A stretch of DNA of 64,000 nt, taken from the NCBI RefSeq assembly GCF_003931565.1, contig NZ_RRYI01000004.1, positions 310,001-374,000 on the forward strand, in the 5' to 3' direction. Shown here one piece after another: positions 1-8,466 of the stretch. Under the pieces are notes generated by a model. The model saw only the letters and a program-made list of their open reading frames with translations, did no database searches and was not told the origin of the DNA. A program made the translations under genes and the position numbers. This stretch comes from Caulobacter sp. 602-1 (GTDB lineage: Bacteria > Pseudomonadota > Alphaproteobacteria > Caulobacterales > Caulobacteraceae). Positions within the stretch are counted from its first letter, which is position 1. Each line of letters opens with the position of its first letter.

Positions 1-51
1 CCTCGTTCTCCATCGTGACATCGCGCGCACTTTGAATGAAAAGATGGAGGT

Positions 52-3000
52 ATGTCGCTCGCTGGGAAGCGCCTTCTGCTGGGGATTTTGGCGTCGCTCC
101 TGGCGAGCTCGTGCGAAACGCGCGCGGAGGATTCGCAGCGTAGCCTTCAGCAACTGCGGCATACCGCCTGGACTTCCAGAGACGGAGCTCCGCCTGAGAT
201 CTGGGCGCTCGCCCAGTCCAGCGACGGCTACCTTTGGCTAGGCACGGGCGGCGGGCTCTACCGGTTTGACGGCGCGAGTTTCGAGAAGTTCCAGCCAGTC
301 AAAGGTGAGAGCCTTCCAACGCTCAACGTCAATTCGCTGCTCGCCGCTCGCTCTGGTGACCTTTGGATTGGCTTTGCATCCGGCGCCCTAGCGCGACTGC
401 GCGCGGGCCACCTGACCACCTTCAACCTGGGCCTCCCGCCAGTCCCTGTGCTGGAGCTCGCCGAGGATCGCGCGGGCGGCGTCTGGGCGGCGCTAGGGGG
501 GGATGGCAGGGGCGGGGTCGCGCGCTTCAGCCAGGGAAGATGGGAGATTTTCGGTCCATCCCGCGGGGTAGCCGCGGGCGCGACGACCAGCGTTCTTGGA
601 GCGGCCGACGGATCGGTCTGGATAGCGGCCGGCGATGAACTCCAGGTGCTGCGGCCGGGCGCCAATCGCTTTTCGCGCGTCGCCGCCTCGGCTTCGGACA
701 GACCAAAGCTGAAGCAGTCGCCGGATGGAGCGATATGGCTGACCACCGGCGCCCGCCCAGGGCTTCAGCGCATCGCCGCGTCATCCGCCCCAGCCGCGCC
801 GACATGGATCGCGCCGCCGACAACGGCCAATCCGCGCGCGGAGAGCATCCTGTTCGATCGCCACGGCGGTCTCTGGGGAACTTATGGGAGTGGCGGCGTC
901 TTCCGCCTCGGCGGCCTCGGCGGCCTCGGCTTTGGAGGCGGCGCGCCCGGCGTCGTAGGCGCCGGAGAGCGGTTCGGGTTGGAGCACGGCCTTACGTCCA
1001 ACCTCGCCAATCCAATCCTGGAGGATCGCGAAGGCAACATTTGGGTGGGGACGAATCTTGGCCTCGACCAGTTTCGCGAGACGAGCGCGGTGGTGGCCAC
1101 CGGCCTGCCTACGGCTTCGCGGAGTGGTTTTCGGATTGCGCCGGGTCCCGCCGGGTCGATGTATATAACATCAAGCGACGCCCTCTTTAGGGCAGGGCCG
1201 GGGCGCGTCGCCCGGAAGCTGGCGAGGCTTTCGCGGCGCCCCTTGATACTGCACACGGACGCGCTGTCTCGCACTTGGATCGGCACGGACCGAACGCTGG
1301 GCATTCTATCCGGCGCCGCGGTGCGGGATGTACCTCTGCCATGGGCGCAAAACAGGTCATTTGCTCTCGTCGAGGAAGCGGCGGGCCGGATCTGCGTCTC
1401 TTCCGTGGAGGGCGCCTTTTGTCGGGAGGGGCGTGGATGGTCGCCCGAACCACGCCTTGCTACCCCAGGCGTCCTGCCGATGCAGATTCTCCGCGACGCG
1501 GCCGGTCGCGTTTGGATTTCGCTAGGCGACCGTATCGAGATGGTCGATGGACCAACCCGTCGGATATTCTCGGCGGGTAGCGATCTTGGGCTGGGAACGG
1601 TCGTGGTCATGGCGGTCCGGGGACGGAACGTCTACGCGGGCGGGGACTTCGGGTTGGCTCGGTTCGATGGCCAACGCTTCGTCACCCTAAAGTCGGACCT
1701 AAATCCGTTTTTGAGCCGGACCGCTGGCATCGTCGAAACCTCCAACGGCGACGTCTGGCTCAACACCGTATCTGGCGTGGTCAAGATTGAGCGCGCCGAC
1801 TTGAACGATGCATTCGCGCACACCGGTCGTTTAGCGAAGGCCCGCGTGTTCGATGGCGACGATGGCATGCCGGGCGTGGCGCAGCAGGACTCTCGCTCGC
1901 AGACCGCGATGGAGGCCTCCGACGGGCGTCTGTGGTTCGTGACCAGGCTTGGCGTCGCCTGGATCGACCCCAAGGGGCTTTCCTTCAATTCGCGCCCTCC
2001 GCCTGTGATCATCAAATCCTTGGTTTCCAGCGGTCGCGTCTACAGTTCCGGCGCTACGCCCATTCAGCTGCCTAAGGGTACATCCAACCTTCAGATCGAA
2101 TATACCGCCACAAGCCTATCTGTGCCCTCGCGCGTGCGGTTCCGCTATCAGCTGGAGGGCGTCGATGATGGCTGGGTCGACCCAGGCCCGCGGCGACAAG
2201 CCTTCTATACGGGGCTAAGGCCCGGCAGCTACAGGTTCCGCCTCATCGCGGCTAACGATGACAACGTATGGAACAGGGGGGGCGCGACACTCGAGTTCGA
2301 GATCCCGCCGACCTTCTTCCAAAGCTGGCCGTTCTACCTCCTCTGCGCAACCCTGACCTTGGGGCTGCTGTGGCTCGGCTATTCGATGCGGCTACGCGCC
2401 GTCGCCGAGCGTATCCGGGCGCGGATGAACGAGCGGCTGGACGAGCGCGAGCGCATCGCCCGTGAGCTGCATGATACGCTGCTGCAGAGCGTGCAGGGTC
2501 TGATCATGCGCTTCAGCAACATCGCGCAGGACATGGTCACGATTCAGCCGGCGCACCGCGACATGCTGGACGCTTTGGACAGCGCGGACGCCGTCGTGGT
2601 GGAAGGGCGCGACCGCATTCACGAGTTGCGGCAATGGAGCGAGACGCGCGGTCTGGCCGAGCTTGTCGGGCGAACCGCCGAACGGCTGCTGCGGCCCGAG
2701 AAGATAGAGACCTGTGTGATCATCGAGGGCTCACAACGAGACGTCTATCCGGCGGTCGCCGACGAGGTGCTGCGGATAACCGACGAGGCGCTGTTCAATA
2801 TTGCCCGCCATGCGCGCGCGCATAGTGTCACGATCGCGATCATATTCGGCGCCAAGACATTGACTCTACGGATCATCGACGATGGCGTAGGCATCGCGCC
2901 GGTGATCGTCACGCAGGGCGGCGTTACTGGTCACTTTGGCCTGGTCGGCATGCGCGAACGAGCGGCGAAGATCGGCGGACAACTGACGATCACCCCGGAG

Positions 3001-3126
3001 GCCATTCGCGGCACGCGGGTCGAAGTGAGGGTTGGGGCTGACATTGCCTATGCCGATAAATCGCGTCCAATCTGGCTGGCCTGGCGGCGTAGGTTCGAGG
3101 GAGCGCGGCGATGGACAATTCGATGA
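52..3126 (+). CDS. Two-component sensor histidine kinase with extracytoplasmic beta-propeller, Y_Y_Y domain and HisKA_3/HATPase output
   Basis: A 1024-residue membrane sensor kinase. After a hydrophobic N-terminal export signal (about residues 7-25) come repeated propeller strands with the WAL/LWLGT and IWVGT-type two-component-regulator propeller signatures (to about residue 680). A Y_Y_Y immunoglobulin-like domain follows (about 690-755), then one transmembrane helix (about 760-780). The cytoplasmic part has the HisKA_3 box RELHDTLLQSVQGL, whose histidine is residue 807, and a HATPase_c domain with DDGVGI and GLVGMRERA motifs. A GGAGG ribosome site sits at 46-50, just before the ATG. The response regulator gene overlaps its 3' end, so the two form one operon. 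The ligand is unknown; in other bacteria such propeller sensors often respond to carbohydrates, but here that is only inference. Confidence 0.93.
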   Translation: MSLAGKRLLLGILASLLASSCETRAEDSQRSLQQLRHTAWTSRDGAPPEIWALAQSSDGYLWLGTGGGLYRFDGASFEKFQPVKGESLPTLNVNSLLAARSGDLWIGFASGALARLRAGHLTTFNLGLPPVPVLELAEDRAGGVWAALGGDGRGGVARFSQGRWEIFGPSRGVAAGATTSVLGAADGSVWIAAGDELQVLRPGANRFSRVAASASDRPKLKQSPDGAIWLTTGARPGLQRIAASSAPAAPTWIAPPTTANPRAESILFDRHGGLWGTYGSGGVFRLGGLGGLGFGGGAPGVVGAGERFGLEHGLTSNLANPILEDREGNIWVGTNLGLDQFRETSAVVATGLPTASRSGFRIAPGPAGSMYITSSDALFRAGPGRVARKLARLSRRPLILHTDALSRTWIGTDRTLGILSGAAVRDVPLPWAQNRSFALVEEAAGRICVSSVEGAFCREGRGWSPEPRLATPGVLPMQILRDAAGRVWISLGDRIEMVDGPTRRIFSAGSDLGLGTVVVMAVRGRNVYAGGDFGLARFDGQRFVTLKSDLNPFLSRTAGIVETSNGDVWLNTVSGVVKIERADLNDAFAHTGRLAKARVFDGDDGMPGVAQQDSRSQTAMEASDGRLWFVTRLGVAWIDPKGLSFNSRPPPVIIKSLVSSGRVYSSGATPIQLPKGTSNLQIEYTATSLSVPSRVRFRYQLEGVDDGWVDPGPRRQAFYTGLRPGSYRFRLIAANDDNVWNRGGATLEFEIPPTFFQSWPFYLLCATLTLGLLWLGYSMRLRAVAERIRARMNERLDERERIARELHDTLLQSVQGLIMRFSNIAQDMVTIQPAHRDMLDALDSADAVVVEGRDRIHELRQWSETRGLAELVGRTAERLLRPEKIETCVIIEGSQRDVYPAVADEVLRITDEALFNIARHARAHSVTIAIIFGAKTLTLRIIDDGVGIAPVIVTQGGVTGHFGLVGMRERAAKIGGQLTITPEAIRGTRVEVRVGADIAYADKSRPIWLAWRRRFEGARRWTIR
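905..931 (+). repeat. Three in-frame 9-bp direct repeats inside the sensor kinase gene
   Basis: Three adjacent copies of GCCTCGGCG (the last with one change) encode a Gly-Leu-Gly-Gly-Leu stretch in the propeller region. Because the unit is 9 bp, gain or loss of a copy would keep the reading frame, so this is length variation and not an on/off switch. Confidence 0.6.
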
Positions 3127-3749
3127 CCGCCAATCCCATCCGTGTGATGATCGTCGACGATCACCCAATGCTGCGTGATGGGGTCGTGGGGTCGATCAAG
3201 CGGCAGCCCGATATGATCGTGGCGGCTGAAGTTGGCGACGGCGCTGCTGCGATCGCCGCGATCGATCAAGCCAATCCAGACGTCGTGCTGATGGATCTCC
3301 AGATGCCAGGCATTGATGGCGTCGAGGCGATCCAGACGATCAGCAGAAAGCATCCGAAGGTCCGTATCCTGGTGCTCACGACCTATTTCGGAGATGCGAA
3401 AGCGTTGCGAGCGCTTAAGGCGGGCGCAAGCGGCTACTTGCTCAAGAGCGCGATGCGAACGGATCTGATCGAGGCGATCCGCTCCGTGCATAGCGGCGGA
3501 CGCCATATTCCCCCAGAGGTCGCGGCGCAAATAGCGGTGCACGCGATCGGCGAAGCCCCGACCGAGCGCGAGATTGAGATTTTGGCTCTCGTGGCCGCCG
3601 GCAATCCGAACAAGCAGATCGCCCGGAGACTAGGCATATCGGAGGACACGGTGAAGGCGCATCTCAAGCGCATCTTCGCCAAGCTTGGGGTCGCGGACCG
3701 AACACACGCCGTCACCGTGGCCGCCAAGCGAGGCATTATCGAGCTTTAG
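3111..3749 (+). CDS. Response regulator, NarL/FixJ family (REC + LuxR-type HTH)
   Basis: Partner of the overlapping sensor kinase. The receiver domain carries the acidic pair in VMIVDDHPM and the phospho-acceptor Asp62 in VVLMDLQMPG, with a conserved Lys near LLKSA. The C-terminal LuxR/GerE helix-turn-helix spans about residues 145-205 (TEREIEILALVAAG, then KQIARRLGISEDTVKAHLKRIF). The first ATG lies 16 nt inside the kinase gene, and a second ATG at 3123 would give a protein four residues shorter; the choice does not affect any domain. The gene it controls cannot be told from the sequence; the orphan winged-helix gene just downstream is a candidate. Confidence 0.95.
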   Translation: MDNSMTANPIRVMIVDDHPMLRDGVVGSIKRQPDMIVAAEVGDGAAAIAAIDQANPDVVLMDLQMPGIDGVEAIQTISRKHPKVRILVLTTYFGDAKALRALKAGASGYLLKSAMRTDLIEAIRSVHSGGRHIPPEVAAQIAVHAIGEAPTEREIEILALVAAGNPNKQIARRLGISEDTVKAHLKRIFAKLGVADRTHAVTVAAKRGIIEL

Positions 3750-3988
3750 CTGCGCCATCGACGGTTTGATCGACGAGAAACGCCTTGGCCTGTCCGCACG
3801 ATCTGGTGCGCTAGGGGTGTTGTCACTGAAACGGGTATTTTGGTGTCCCCGGTTTGGGGCCATGGACCGAGGGTTGAGCTGAAGCTTATTCTGCCGCCGT
3901 CGGATAGGACGACACTGCCGATGCGCTCCAGGGATTGGCCGGACGCCGACTGGTAAGGCCTATGCGCCAAGCTTGGAGGAGTGTCGAA

Positions 3989-4510
3989 ATGCCGACTGCC
4001 GCCGCTGCCGAACCGCTTCTTGGGACGACTTATTCACAAGAGCATGCGTCCAGTTTTGGCCAAGCTGCGCCTGGTCAGCGCTGCTTTGCGTTTGGCCAAT
4101 TCCTTCTAAGGCCGGAACAGCAATTGCTGCTGAAGAAAGAGGCGCCTATCAAAATTGGCGGGCGCGCGCTCGACATCCTGACGGCTCTGGTCGAGAGACC
4201 TGGCGAACTGGTGGACAAGCGCTGGCTGATCGCGCAGGTCTGGCCCAACACCTACGTCGAAGAGACCAATCTCAAGGTGAATGTGGCTGGCCTGCGACGA
4301 GCCTTGGAGGACGATCCTTGCTCGCCGCGGTTCATCGCCACGGTCGTCGGTAGAGGCTATCGCTTCATCGCGCCGGTAATTGCGACTGGATCGCCCGCGC
4401 CAACTTCAGATCACCACCTCTTGGGAGAGGCGCCAAACCTAGTCGAGTTGATCGAGGCCATCGATCTCGTTCGGAGACAGCTCGCGCAAATCTCGTCATC
4501 CAGAGAATGA
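3989..4510 (+). CDS. Orphan OmpR/CadC-type winged-helix DNA-binding protein
   Basis: A 173-residue protein dominated by a Trans_reg_C winged-helix domain (about residues 40-125). Recognisable blocks are IGGRALDILTALVERPGELV, the recognition region TNLKVNVAGLRRAL, and the wing FIATVVGRGYRFIAPV. It has no receiver domain, no membrane segment and no ATPase or TPR region, so it is only the DNA-binding module plus a short helical tail. The start was placed at 3989 because a GGAGGAG site lies at 3975-3981 and nothing comparable precedes the upstream in-frame ATG at 3935. It follows the two-component pair on the same strand after a 239-bp gap in which no gene was recognised. It may be a truncated member of the large signalling proteins that carry this domain. 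Confidence 0.8.
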   Translation: MPTAAAAEPLLGTTYSQEHASSFGQAAPGQRCFAFGQFLLRPEQQLLLKKEAPIKIGGRALDILTALVERPGELVDKRWLIAQVWPNTYVEETNLKVNVAGLRRALEDDPCSPRFIATVVGRGYRFIAPVIATGSPAPTSDHHLLGEAPNLVELIEAIDLVRRQLAQISSSRE

Positions 4511-4618
4511 GGGCCACTGCGTGAGTGGGTCCGTGTCGCGCGAGGGCCCACATCCGGATCAGAACGAGACCGGGCGCGAGAACGCAAAGGTGACCGTCGC
4601 GAGGGCTTAGCCCCTCCG

Positions 4619-4930
4619 GTGTTCGAACCGATGCGCCCTACAGCAACCAGAGAACCTTACGGATGCGGCTCTCGCAGGTCCGAACGCATATCGACAGAAT
4701 GGCTCGCGGGCCGACAGACGGCGGCGGCGGATTTTGTAGATCACGAACGTCGCGATTATCCGGAGCTTTACGCCAAGCTCACGGTCGAACGGAATCGCGC
4801 CTGGGTTCCGCACTTCGAGGCGATGTTGAACGCGCCGAAGCCGACGCTGGTCGTTGTTGGCCTCTATCACCTCGTCGGCTCGGAAAGCATGCTGGTTCAG
4901 TTACGGCGCGCCGGATTTGAGGTCTATTGA
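4619..4930 (+). pseudogene. Remnant of a TraB/GumN-family gene (C-terminal part only)
   Basis: The reading frame ends with the typical C-terminus of TraB/GumN (PF01963) proteins: WLAGRQTAAADFVDHERRDY, then VERNRAWVPHFEAML, then PTLVVVGLYHLVGSESMLVQL. Full-length members are around 280-300 residues, start with a signal peptide and carry a GxxH motif near the N-terminus. None of that is present upstream: the residues before about 4690 are unlike the family and the preceding 100 bp hold no matching frame. This is therefore the last third of a gene whose 5' part was lost, probably at the junction with the upstream module. A repeat element follows at 4960. Confidence 0.75.
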
Positions 4931-4959
4931 CGGTCGATCTCGTCCCTGCGCACGGGCCG

Positions 4960-5007
4960 CTGAACGTCGTGTGTCGGGACGTGCGCCAACGTCAGCAATT
5001 GGCGCAC
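4960..5007 (+). repeat. REP-like dispersed element, copy 1
   Basis: This is the most symmetrical copy of the repeat family. A 9-bp arm GTGCGCCAA (4981-4989) and its exact complement TTGGCGCAC (4999-5007) flank the loop CGTCAGCAA. The 5' half (GAACGTC...) is more diverged than in other copies. It lies between the TraB/GumN remnant and the minus-strand operon's last gene. Confidence 0.75.
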
Positions 5008-5016
5008 GTTGCCCAG

Positions 5017-5334
5017 TTATGTCTGGGTTGTTGAAGGCAACAGGCGGTGCTGCACGGCCGACACCGTGAACGACGCCTTGGACCGGTCGATGGCTGCATG
5101 GACCGGAGAGGCCGCCAGCCCGTCCATCAGCCGGGCCGCGGCGGTCTCGCCGTCCCGGACCCTGGCCCAGATCAGCAGGTCGATCACCACGCCGTCGCCA
5201 CGCTGGACGATGCGCCGGGAGATGAAGCCCGGCTGCTTGAGCAGCCAGGCGTCCACGTCGGCATTGGCGGCGACGAAATCGTCGATCGTCAGGCCGGACG
5301 TGAGTTTGAAGGTCGTGACCTCGATGGCGTCCAT
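5017..5334 (-). CDS. Small ABM-like (ferredoxin-fold) protein
   Basis: A 105-residue soluble protein, the last gene of the AraC-linked operon. Its layout (an N-terminal beta strand IEVTTFKL, a helix with FVAANADVDAWLLKQPGF, then ISRRIVQRGDGVVIDLLIW) resembles the antibiotic-biosynthesis-monooxygenase / dimeric alpha-beta barrel proteins that accompany redox enzymes. No catalytic residue can be assigned. GGAGC precedes the ATG on the minus strand. It starts 15 bp after the stop of the upstream reductase gene, so it is surely co-transcribed. A role in handling the operon's substrate is inferred from position only. Confidence 0.75.
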   Translation of the reverse strand: MDAIEVTTFKLTSGLTIDDFVAANADVDAWLLKQPGFISRRIVQRGDGVVIDLLIWARVRDGETAAARLMDGLAASPVHAAIDRSKASFTVSAVQHRLLPSTTQT

Positions 5335-5349
5335 GAGGGTCTGCTCCGA

Positions 5350-6336
5350 CTAGAGGTCGATGATCCGCGTGCCGGGAATGGACGCGGCGAAGTCGGGTCC
5401 AAACACCGTCGCTGGCGTCTGGAAGCCGGCGCGATATTCACCGCCTAGGACCCGCAACGCGGCCTGGGCGGCGGCGAGCGGCGTGTAGGAATAGCCGTTG
5501 ACGGTCTCGATCATCGCGCTGGCCAGCGACCCGTCCGCGCCCAAGACCTCGACGACAACCCGGGCCCGGTTCTCGTCCCGCTCCTGGGCGCTCGGTCCGT
5601 CGGGAAGGCTTGAGAGGTCGCCTTGCGGAAACGCCGCCCCGGTCACGTGGACGAACATTTCGATATTGGGAACGCTGGTTGAGCGCCAGGCCGTCACCAG
5701 GTCGCCGAACGACAGCGGAAAGCATTCGACATAGCCTTCACCGAAGTTGAATTCCGCGCTCGCGGCGTCCGGCTTGGCGACGATCTTGCCGTCCTGGCGC
5801 ACCAGCAGCCCGACGGCGACGATCTCGCCGGCGCTGATGGCCGAGCCGCGTGACATCGAGCCGGCCACCTGCAAGGCGATACGAAGGCGCTGGGGATCGC
5901 CCACTTGAGCGACGGTGCGGACGGCCAGGGCGTCGCTGGGCACGACGTCCCAGCCGACGCCCGGCAGCAGCATCGCGCCGGCCTTCGTGGCGGCGTCCGA
6001 CAAAGCCTCCGCCAGGGCGTAGACGTTGAACTCGGCGGTGATGTCCAAGTAGTGCGCGCCGGTGGCGAGGCACGCTTCGATGATCGGCCTGGCGGTCGCC
6101 GCGAACGGGCCCGCGCAGTTGAGCACCGCAGCGCAGTCTCCGAGCGCCTCGTGCAGGGCGGGCGCGTCATCGACGGCGAAGGCGCGAGAGGGCGCGTCGA
6201 GCTTGAGGGCCAGCTTGGCCAGTTTACCAGCGCCGCGGCCGGCCAACACGATGTCGAGGCCGGCGTCCTTGGCCGCCTGCGCCACCATCTGGCCGGTATA
6301 GCCGGTCGCGCCATAGATCAGCAGTCGCCCGCTCAT
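5350..6336 (-). CDS. Saccharopine-dehydrogenase-like NAD(P)-binding oxidoreductase
   Basis: A 328-residue enzyme with an N-terminal Rossmann fold: LLIYGATGYTGQMVAQAAKD carries the GxTGYTG dinucleotide loop. It is followed by VLNCAGPFAATARPIIEACL and GAHYLDITAE, which are typical of trans-acting enoyl reductase / saccharopine dehydrogenase-like proteins (PF03435 group). The C-terminal half forms the less conserved substrate domain. The start ATG at 6336 has AAGGA seven bases upstream. The frame stays open much further 5', but that extension is antisense-like noise over the neighbouring VOC genes. Its substrate is unknown. Confidence 0.88.
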   Translation of the reverse strand: MSGRLLIYGATGYTGQMVAQAAKDAGLDIVLAGRGAGKLAKLALKLDAPSRAFAVDDAPALHEALGDCAAVLNCAGPFAATARPIIEACLATGAHYLDITAEFNVYALAEALSDAATKAGAMLLPGVGWDVVPSDALAVRTVAQVGDPQRLRIALQVAGSMSRGSAISAGEIVAVGLLVRQDGKIVAKPDAASAEFNFGEGYVECFPLSFGDLVTAWRSTSVPNIEMFVHVTGAAFPQGDLSSLPDGPSAQERDENRARVVVEVLGADGSLASAMIETVNGYSYTPLAAAQAALRVLGGEYRAGFQTPATVFGPDFAASIPGTRIIDL

Positions 6337-6379
6337 GGGGTGTCCTTGCAAAGTCGATTGTGGGGAGGAAAGGCGAGGC

Positions 6380-6784
6380 TTAGCGCGCCGGGTGCTGCCA
6401 GCTCTTGTAGACGGCCTCGAGGGTGTAGCCGTCGGGATCGACGACCCCGGCGGCGTAATAGCGCGGGTCGTAATAGAGCCGCGCGCCGGGCGGGCCATTG
6501 TCGCCCGCCCCGGCGGCGATGGCCGCCGCGTAGAAGGCGTCGACCTCCGCCTGGCCATCGGCGACGAAGCCGACATGGGTGGCCCGGGCGTCGGCCTGGC
6601 CGGCACGCAGCCAGAAGAACACCCGGCCGCCGCGCCCGAACCCCTTGAGGTCGGGATGGCCTTCTGGGCCGTCCTTGCCTTCATAGTCGACGACGTGGGC
6701 GATCCCCAGCGGGGCCAGGGCCTGCTCATAGAAGGCGATCGAGCGTTCGATGTCGCCGACGGTAATGAAGACGTGGTCGAGCAT
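6380..6784 (-). CDS. VOC-family (glyoxalase/bleomycin resistance fold) protein
   Basis: A 134-residue protein with the two beta-alpha-beta-beta-beta halves of the vicinal-oxygen-chelate fold. It opens MLDHVFITVGDIERSIAFYE, which supplies the first metal-ligand histidine, and closes with YYAAGVVDPDGYTLEAVYK, which supplies the glutamate. An AGGAGA site precedes the ATG. It is clearly related to the next gene upstream, sharing the GARDNG/GAGDNG and YYDPRYYAA/YHDAYYAA blocks, so the pair arose by tandem duplication. VOC proteins range from glyoxalases to extradiol dioxygenases; no specific reaction can be assigned. Confidence 0.92.
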   Translation of the reverse strand: MLDHVFITVGDIERSIAFYEQALAPLGIAHVVDYEGKDGPEGHPDLKGFGRGGRVFFWLRAGQADARATHVGFVADGQAEVDAFYAAAIAAGAGDNGPPGARLYYDPRYYAAGVVDPDGYTLEAVYKSWQHPAR

Positions 6785-6808
6785 GATGTTCTCCTGGCGC
6801 GCTCTCGC

Positions 6809-7201
6809 CTAGGACTTGCTTTGGCAAACCACCTCAATGTTGTTGCCGTCCGGGTCCAGGACATAAGCGGCATAATAGGCGTCGTGGTAGCGCGTCCGGA
6901 CGCCAGGCGCGCCGTTGTCCCGGGCGCCTGCTGCGAGGGCCGCTGCAAAGAAACTATCCACAAGGACCCGGTCCTCCACCGCCAAGGCGATGTGGAGGGG
7001 GGCGATCGGCGTTTCGCCGTCGTGGAACCAGATCGACGGGTACCCATCGCGTCCCAGGCCGTGACGGTGTCCGCCGGAAGCGGTTCGCTCCGGCGGGACG
7101 CTGATCACCAACTCAATGCCGAGCGGTCTCAGCGCCGCCTGATAGAAGCGCAGGCTTTTGGACGCGTTCGCGACGCGGAATTCGATATGGTCGAGCAACA
7201 T
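6809..7201 (-). CDS. VOC-family protein, tandem paralogue
   Basis: A 130-residue VOC protein starting MLLDHIEFRVANASKSLRFY, with DAYYAAYVLDPDGNNIEVVC at the end giving His and Glu positions for a metal site. It is the diverged sister of the gene at 6380-6784, and the gap between them is only 24 bp. A GGAGC ribosome site precedes the start. Having two related VOC subunits in one operon leaves open a hetero-oligomer or two successive steps on a related substrate. Confidence 0.92.
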   Translation of the reverse strand: MLLDHIEFRVANASKSLRFYQAALRPLGIELVISVPPERTASGGHRHGLGRDGYPSIWFHDGETPIAPLHIALAVEDRVLVDSFFAAALAAGARDNGAPGVRTRYHDAYYAAYVLDPDGNNIEVVCQSKS

Positions 7202-7224
7202 GGAAGCTCCGAACTGAAAAGGGG

Positions 7225-7563
7225 TTATTCGAGATCGGCGTCGATGCGGACGATCAAGCCCGCGTCGTTCACGGTAATGTCCAGGCGACCGATCTCGTGG
7301 CCGAAGTCGCCCGTGAAATCTACGCGCGCCCGAGCCCGGTGTTCGCCTAGAGGCTCGTGGGAAAGCAATGCGGTCACGGTGTGATAGCCCGCGAAATAGC
7401 GTTCGACGTAGTCGCGGATGCCGTCATGACCGTCGAACCTGTGACCCGTCGAAGGGTCGTCGATGATCGTCTCCCGGGTGAACAGGGCGAGCGCGGCCTC
7501 GACATCGAAAGCGTTGAGCGCGGCAATGAGCGCATCGGTCGTATTGCGGATTTGGTCCAGCAT
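7225..7563 (-). CDS. SnoaL/NTF2-like polyketide-cyclase-fold protein
   Basis: A 112-residue protein with the NTF2-like cone fold: helices IRNTTDALIAALNAFDVEAALALF, then a TIIDDPSTGHRFDGHDGIRDY turn, followed by four strands ending in LDITVNDAGLIVRIDADL. Proteins of this size act as small isomerases, hydrolases or ligand-binding domains, and the family alone does not fix the reaction. AGGAG precedes the start. It sits 11 bp after the SDR gene and 23 bp before the VOC genes, within the same operon. Confidence 0.88.
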   Translation of the reverse strand: MLDQIRNTTDALIAALNAFDVEAALALFTRETIIDDPSTGHRFDGHDGIRDYVERYFAGYHTVTALLSHEPLGEHRARARVDFTGDFGHEIGRLDITVNDAGLIVRIDADLE

Positions 7564-7574
7564 ATCGGAGCTCC

Positions 7575-8318
7575 TCAGATGACGTAGCCGCCGGAGACTT
7601 CGATGGTCTGGGCGTTGACCCAGCGGTTGTCTTCCGAGAGCAGGCCAGCGATCAAACAGCCGACGTCGTCCGGCTCGCCCACGCGGCCCAAGGCCGTCTG
7701 ACCGGCCAGCATAGCCTCGAACGCGTCGTCCAGGCCACCGCCCAGGTCGGTGCGGATGGGGCCTGGCGCGATGGCGTTGGCGCGGACCTGGCGCTCGCCG
7801 AACTCCTTGGCCATGTAGCGGGTTAGCACCTCCAGGCCGCCCTTGAATGCCGCGTAGGGGGCTACGCCGGAGAAGGCGACGCGGGTGGTGGCGCTGGTCA
7901 CATTGACGATGTGACCGCCGTGGGTCATCAGCGGCAGCAGGGCTTGGGTCAGGAAGAACGGACCCTTCAGGTGGACCCGGAACAGGCCGTCGAAGTCCTC
8001 TTCGGTCACCGAAGCGATCGGAGCGTAGAGTCCGTAGCCGGCGTTGTTGACCAGGGCGTCGAATTCGTTGCGTCCCCAGGTCTTGTCCAGCGCCTCGGCC
8101 ACGGCGGCCCGGAAGCCGGCGAAGCCGGCGGTATCACTGACGTCGAGAGGCAGGGCGACGGCTTTGCCGCCTGCCGCCTCGATCTCGGCGACCACCTTGG
8201 CCGCGGCGGCGGGGTTGCTGTTGTAGGTCAGGATGACGCCCATGCCGCGCTTGGCGCATTGAAAGGCAGCGCTGGCGCCCAGGCCTCGGCTGCCGCCGGT
8301 GATGATGACGATGCTCAT
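7575..8318 (-). CDS. Short-chain dehydrogenase/reductase (classical SDR)
   Basis: A 247-residue classical SDR and the first gene of the operon. Visible motifs are the cofactor loop TGGSRGLGAS, the NNAG motif in LVNNAGYGLYAP, the catalytic Ser in NVTSATTRVAF and the YxxxK pair in PYAAFKGGLEVL. PGPIRTDLGG follows. An Arg-rich NADP-type preference is not obvious. The start was set at 8318 (MSIVIITGG); the longer frame begins within the divergent regulator's upstream region and has no ribosome site. It lies back to back with the AraC-type gene, the usual arrangement for its target promoter. Confidence 0.94.
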   Translation of the reverse strand: MSIVIITGGSRGLGASAAFQCAKRGMGVILTYNSNPAAAAKVVAEIEAAGGKAVALPLDVSDTAGFAGFRAAVAEALDKTWGRNEFDALVNNAGYGLYAPIASVTEEDFDGLFRVHLKGPFFLTQALLPLMTHGGHIVNVTSATTRVAFSGVAPYAAFKGGLEVLTRYMAKEFGERQVRANAIAPGPIRTDLGGGLDDAFEAMLAGQTALGRVGEPDDVGCLIAGLLSEDNRWVNAQTIEVSGGYVI

Positions 8319-8466
8319 GTCTCGGTTCCCCGTTGATCGCCCCGTTGAGCGAATGACCAAAGAGGTAGGCCGAGCCGTTCGGAGGCGCGCTCACGATCCT
8401 CCCCGAAGTTTGCCTATTCCTGCTCCATCATTGAGTGGGCTCGCACGCCGTGTGAGAACCAGGGAC
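8319..8466. promoter_or_regulatory. Divergent promoter region between the SDR operon and its AraC-type regulator
   Basis: These 148 bp separate two divergent starts and must hold both promoters and probably the regulator's binding site. No convincing -35/-10 pair or inverted repeat was identified by eye, so only the arrangement supports this entry. Confidence 0.45.

Noticed and set aside
905..931. Phase-variable switch from the 9-bp repeats in the sensor kinase
   Set aside because: The unit is a multiple of three, so copy-number change would not shift the frame.
3750..3988. Possible insertion-sequence remnant after the response regulator
   Set aside because: No transposase fragment, terminal inverted repeats or target duplication could be supported.
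6337..7047. 5' extension of the saccharopine-dehydrogenase-like gene
   Set aside because: The extra 237 codons are Ser/Arg/Pro-rich, lie over two VOC genes on the same strand in another frame, and lack any family similarity.
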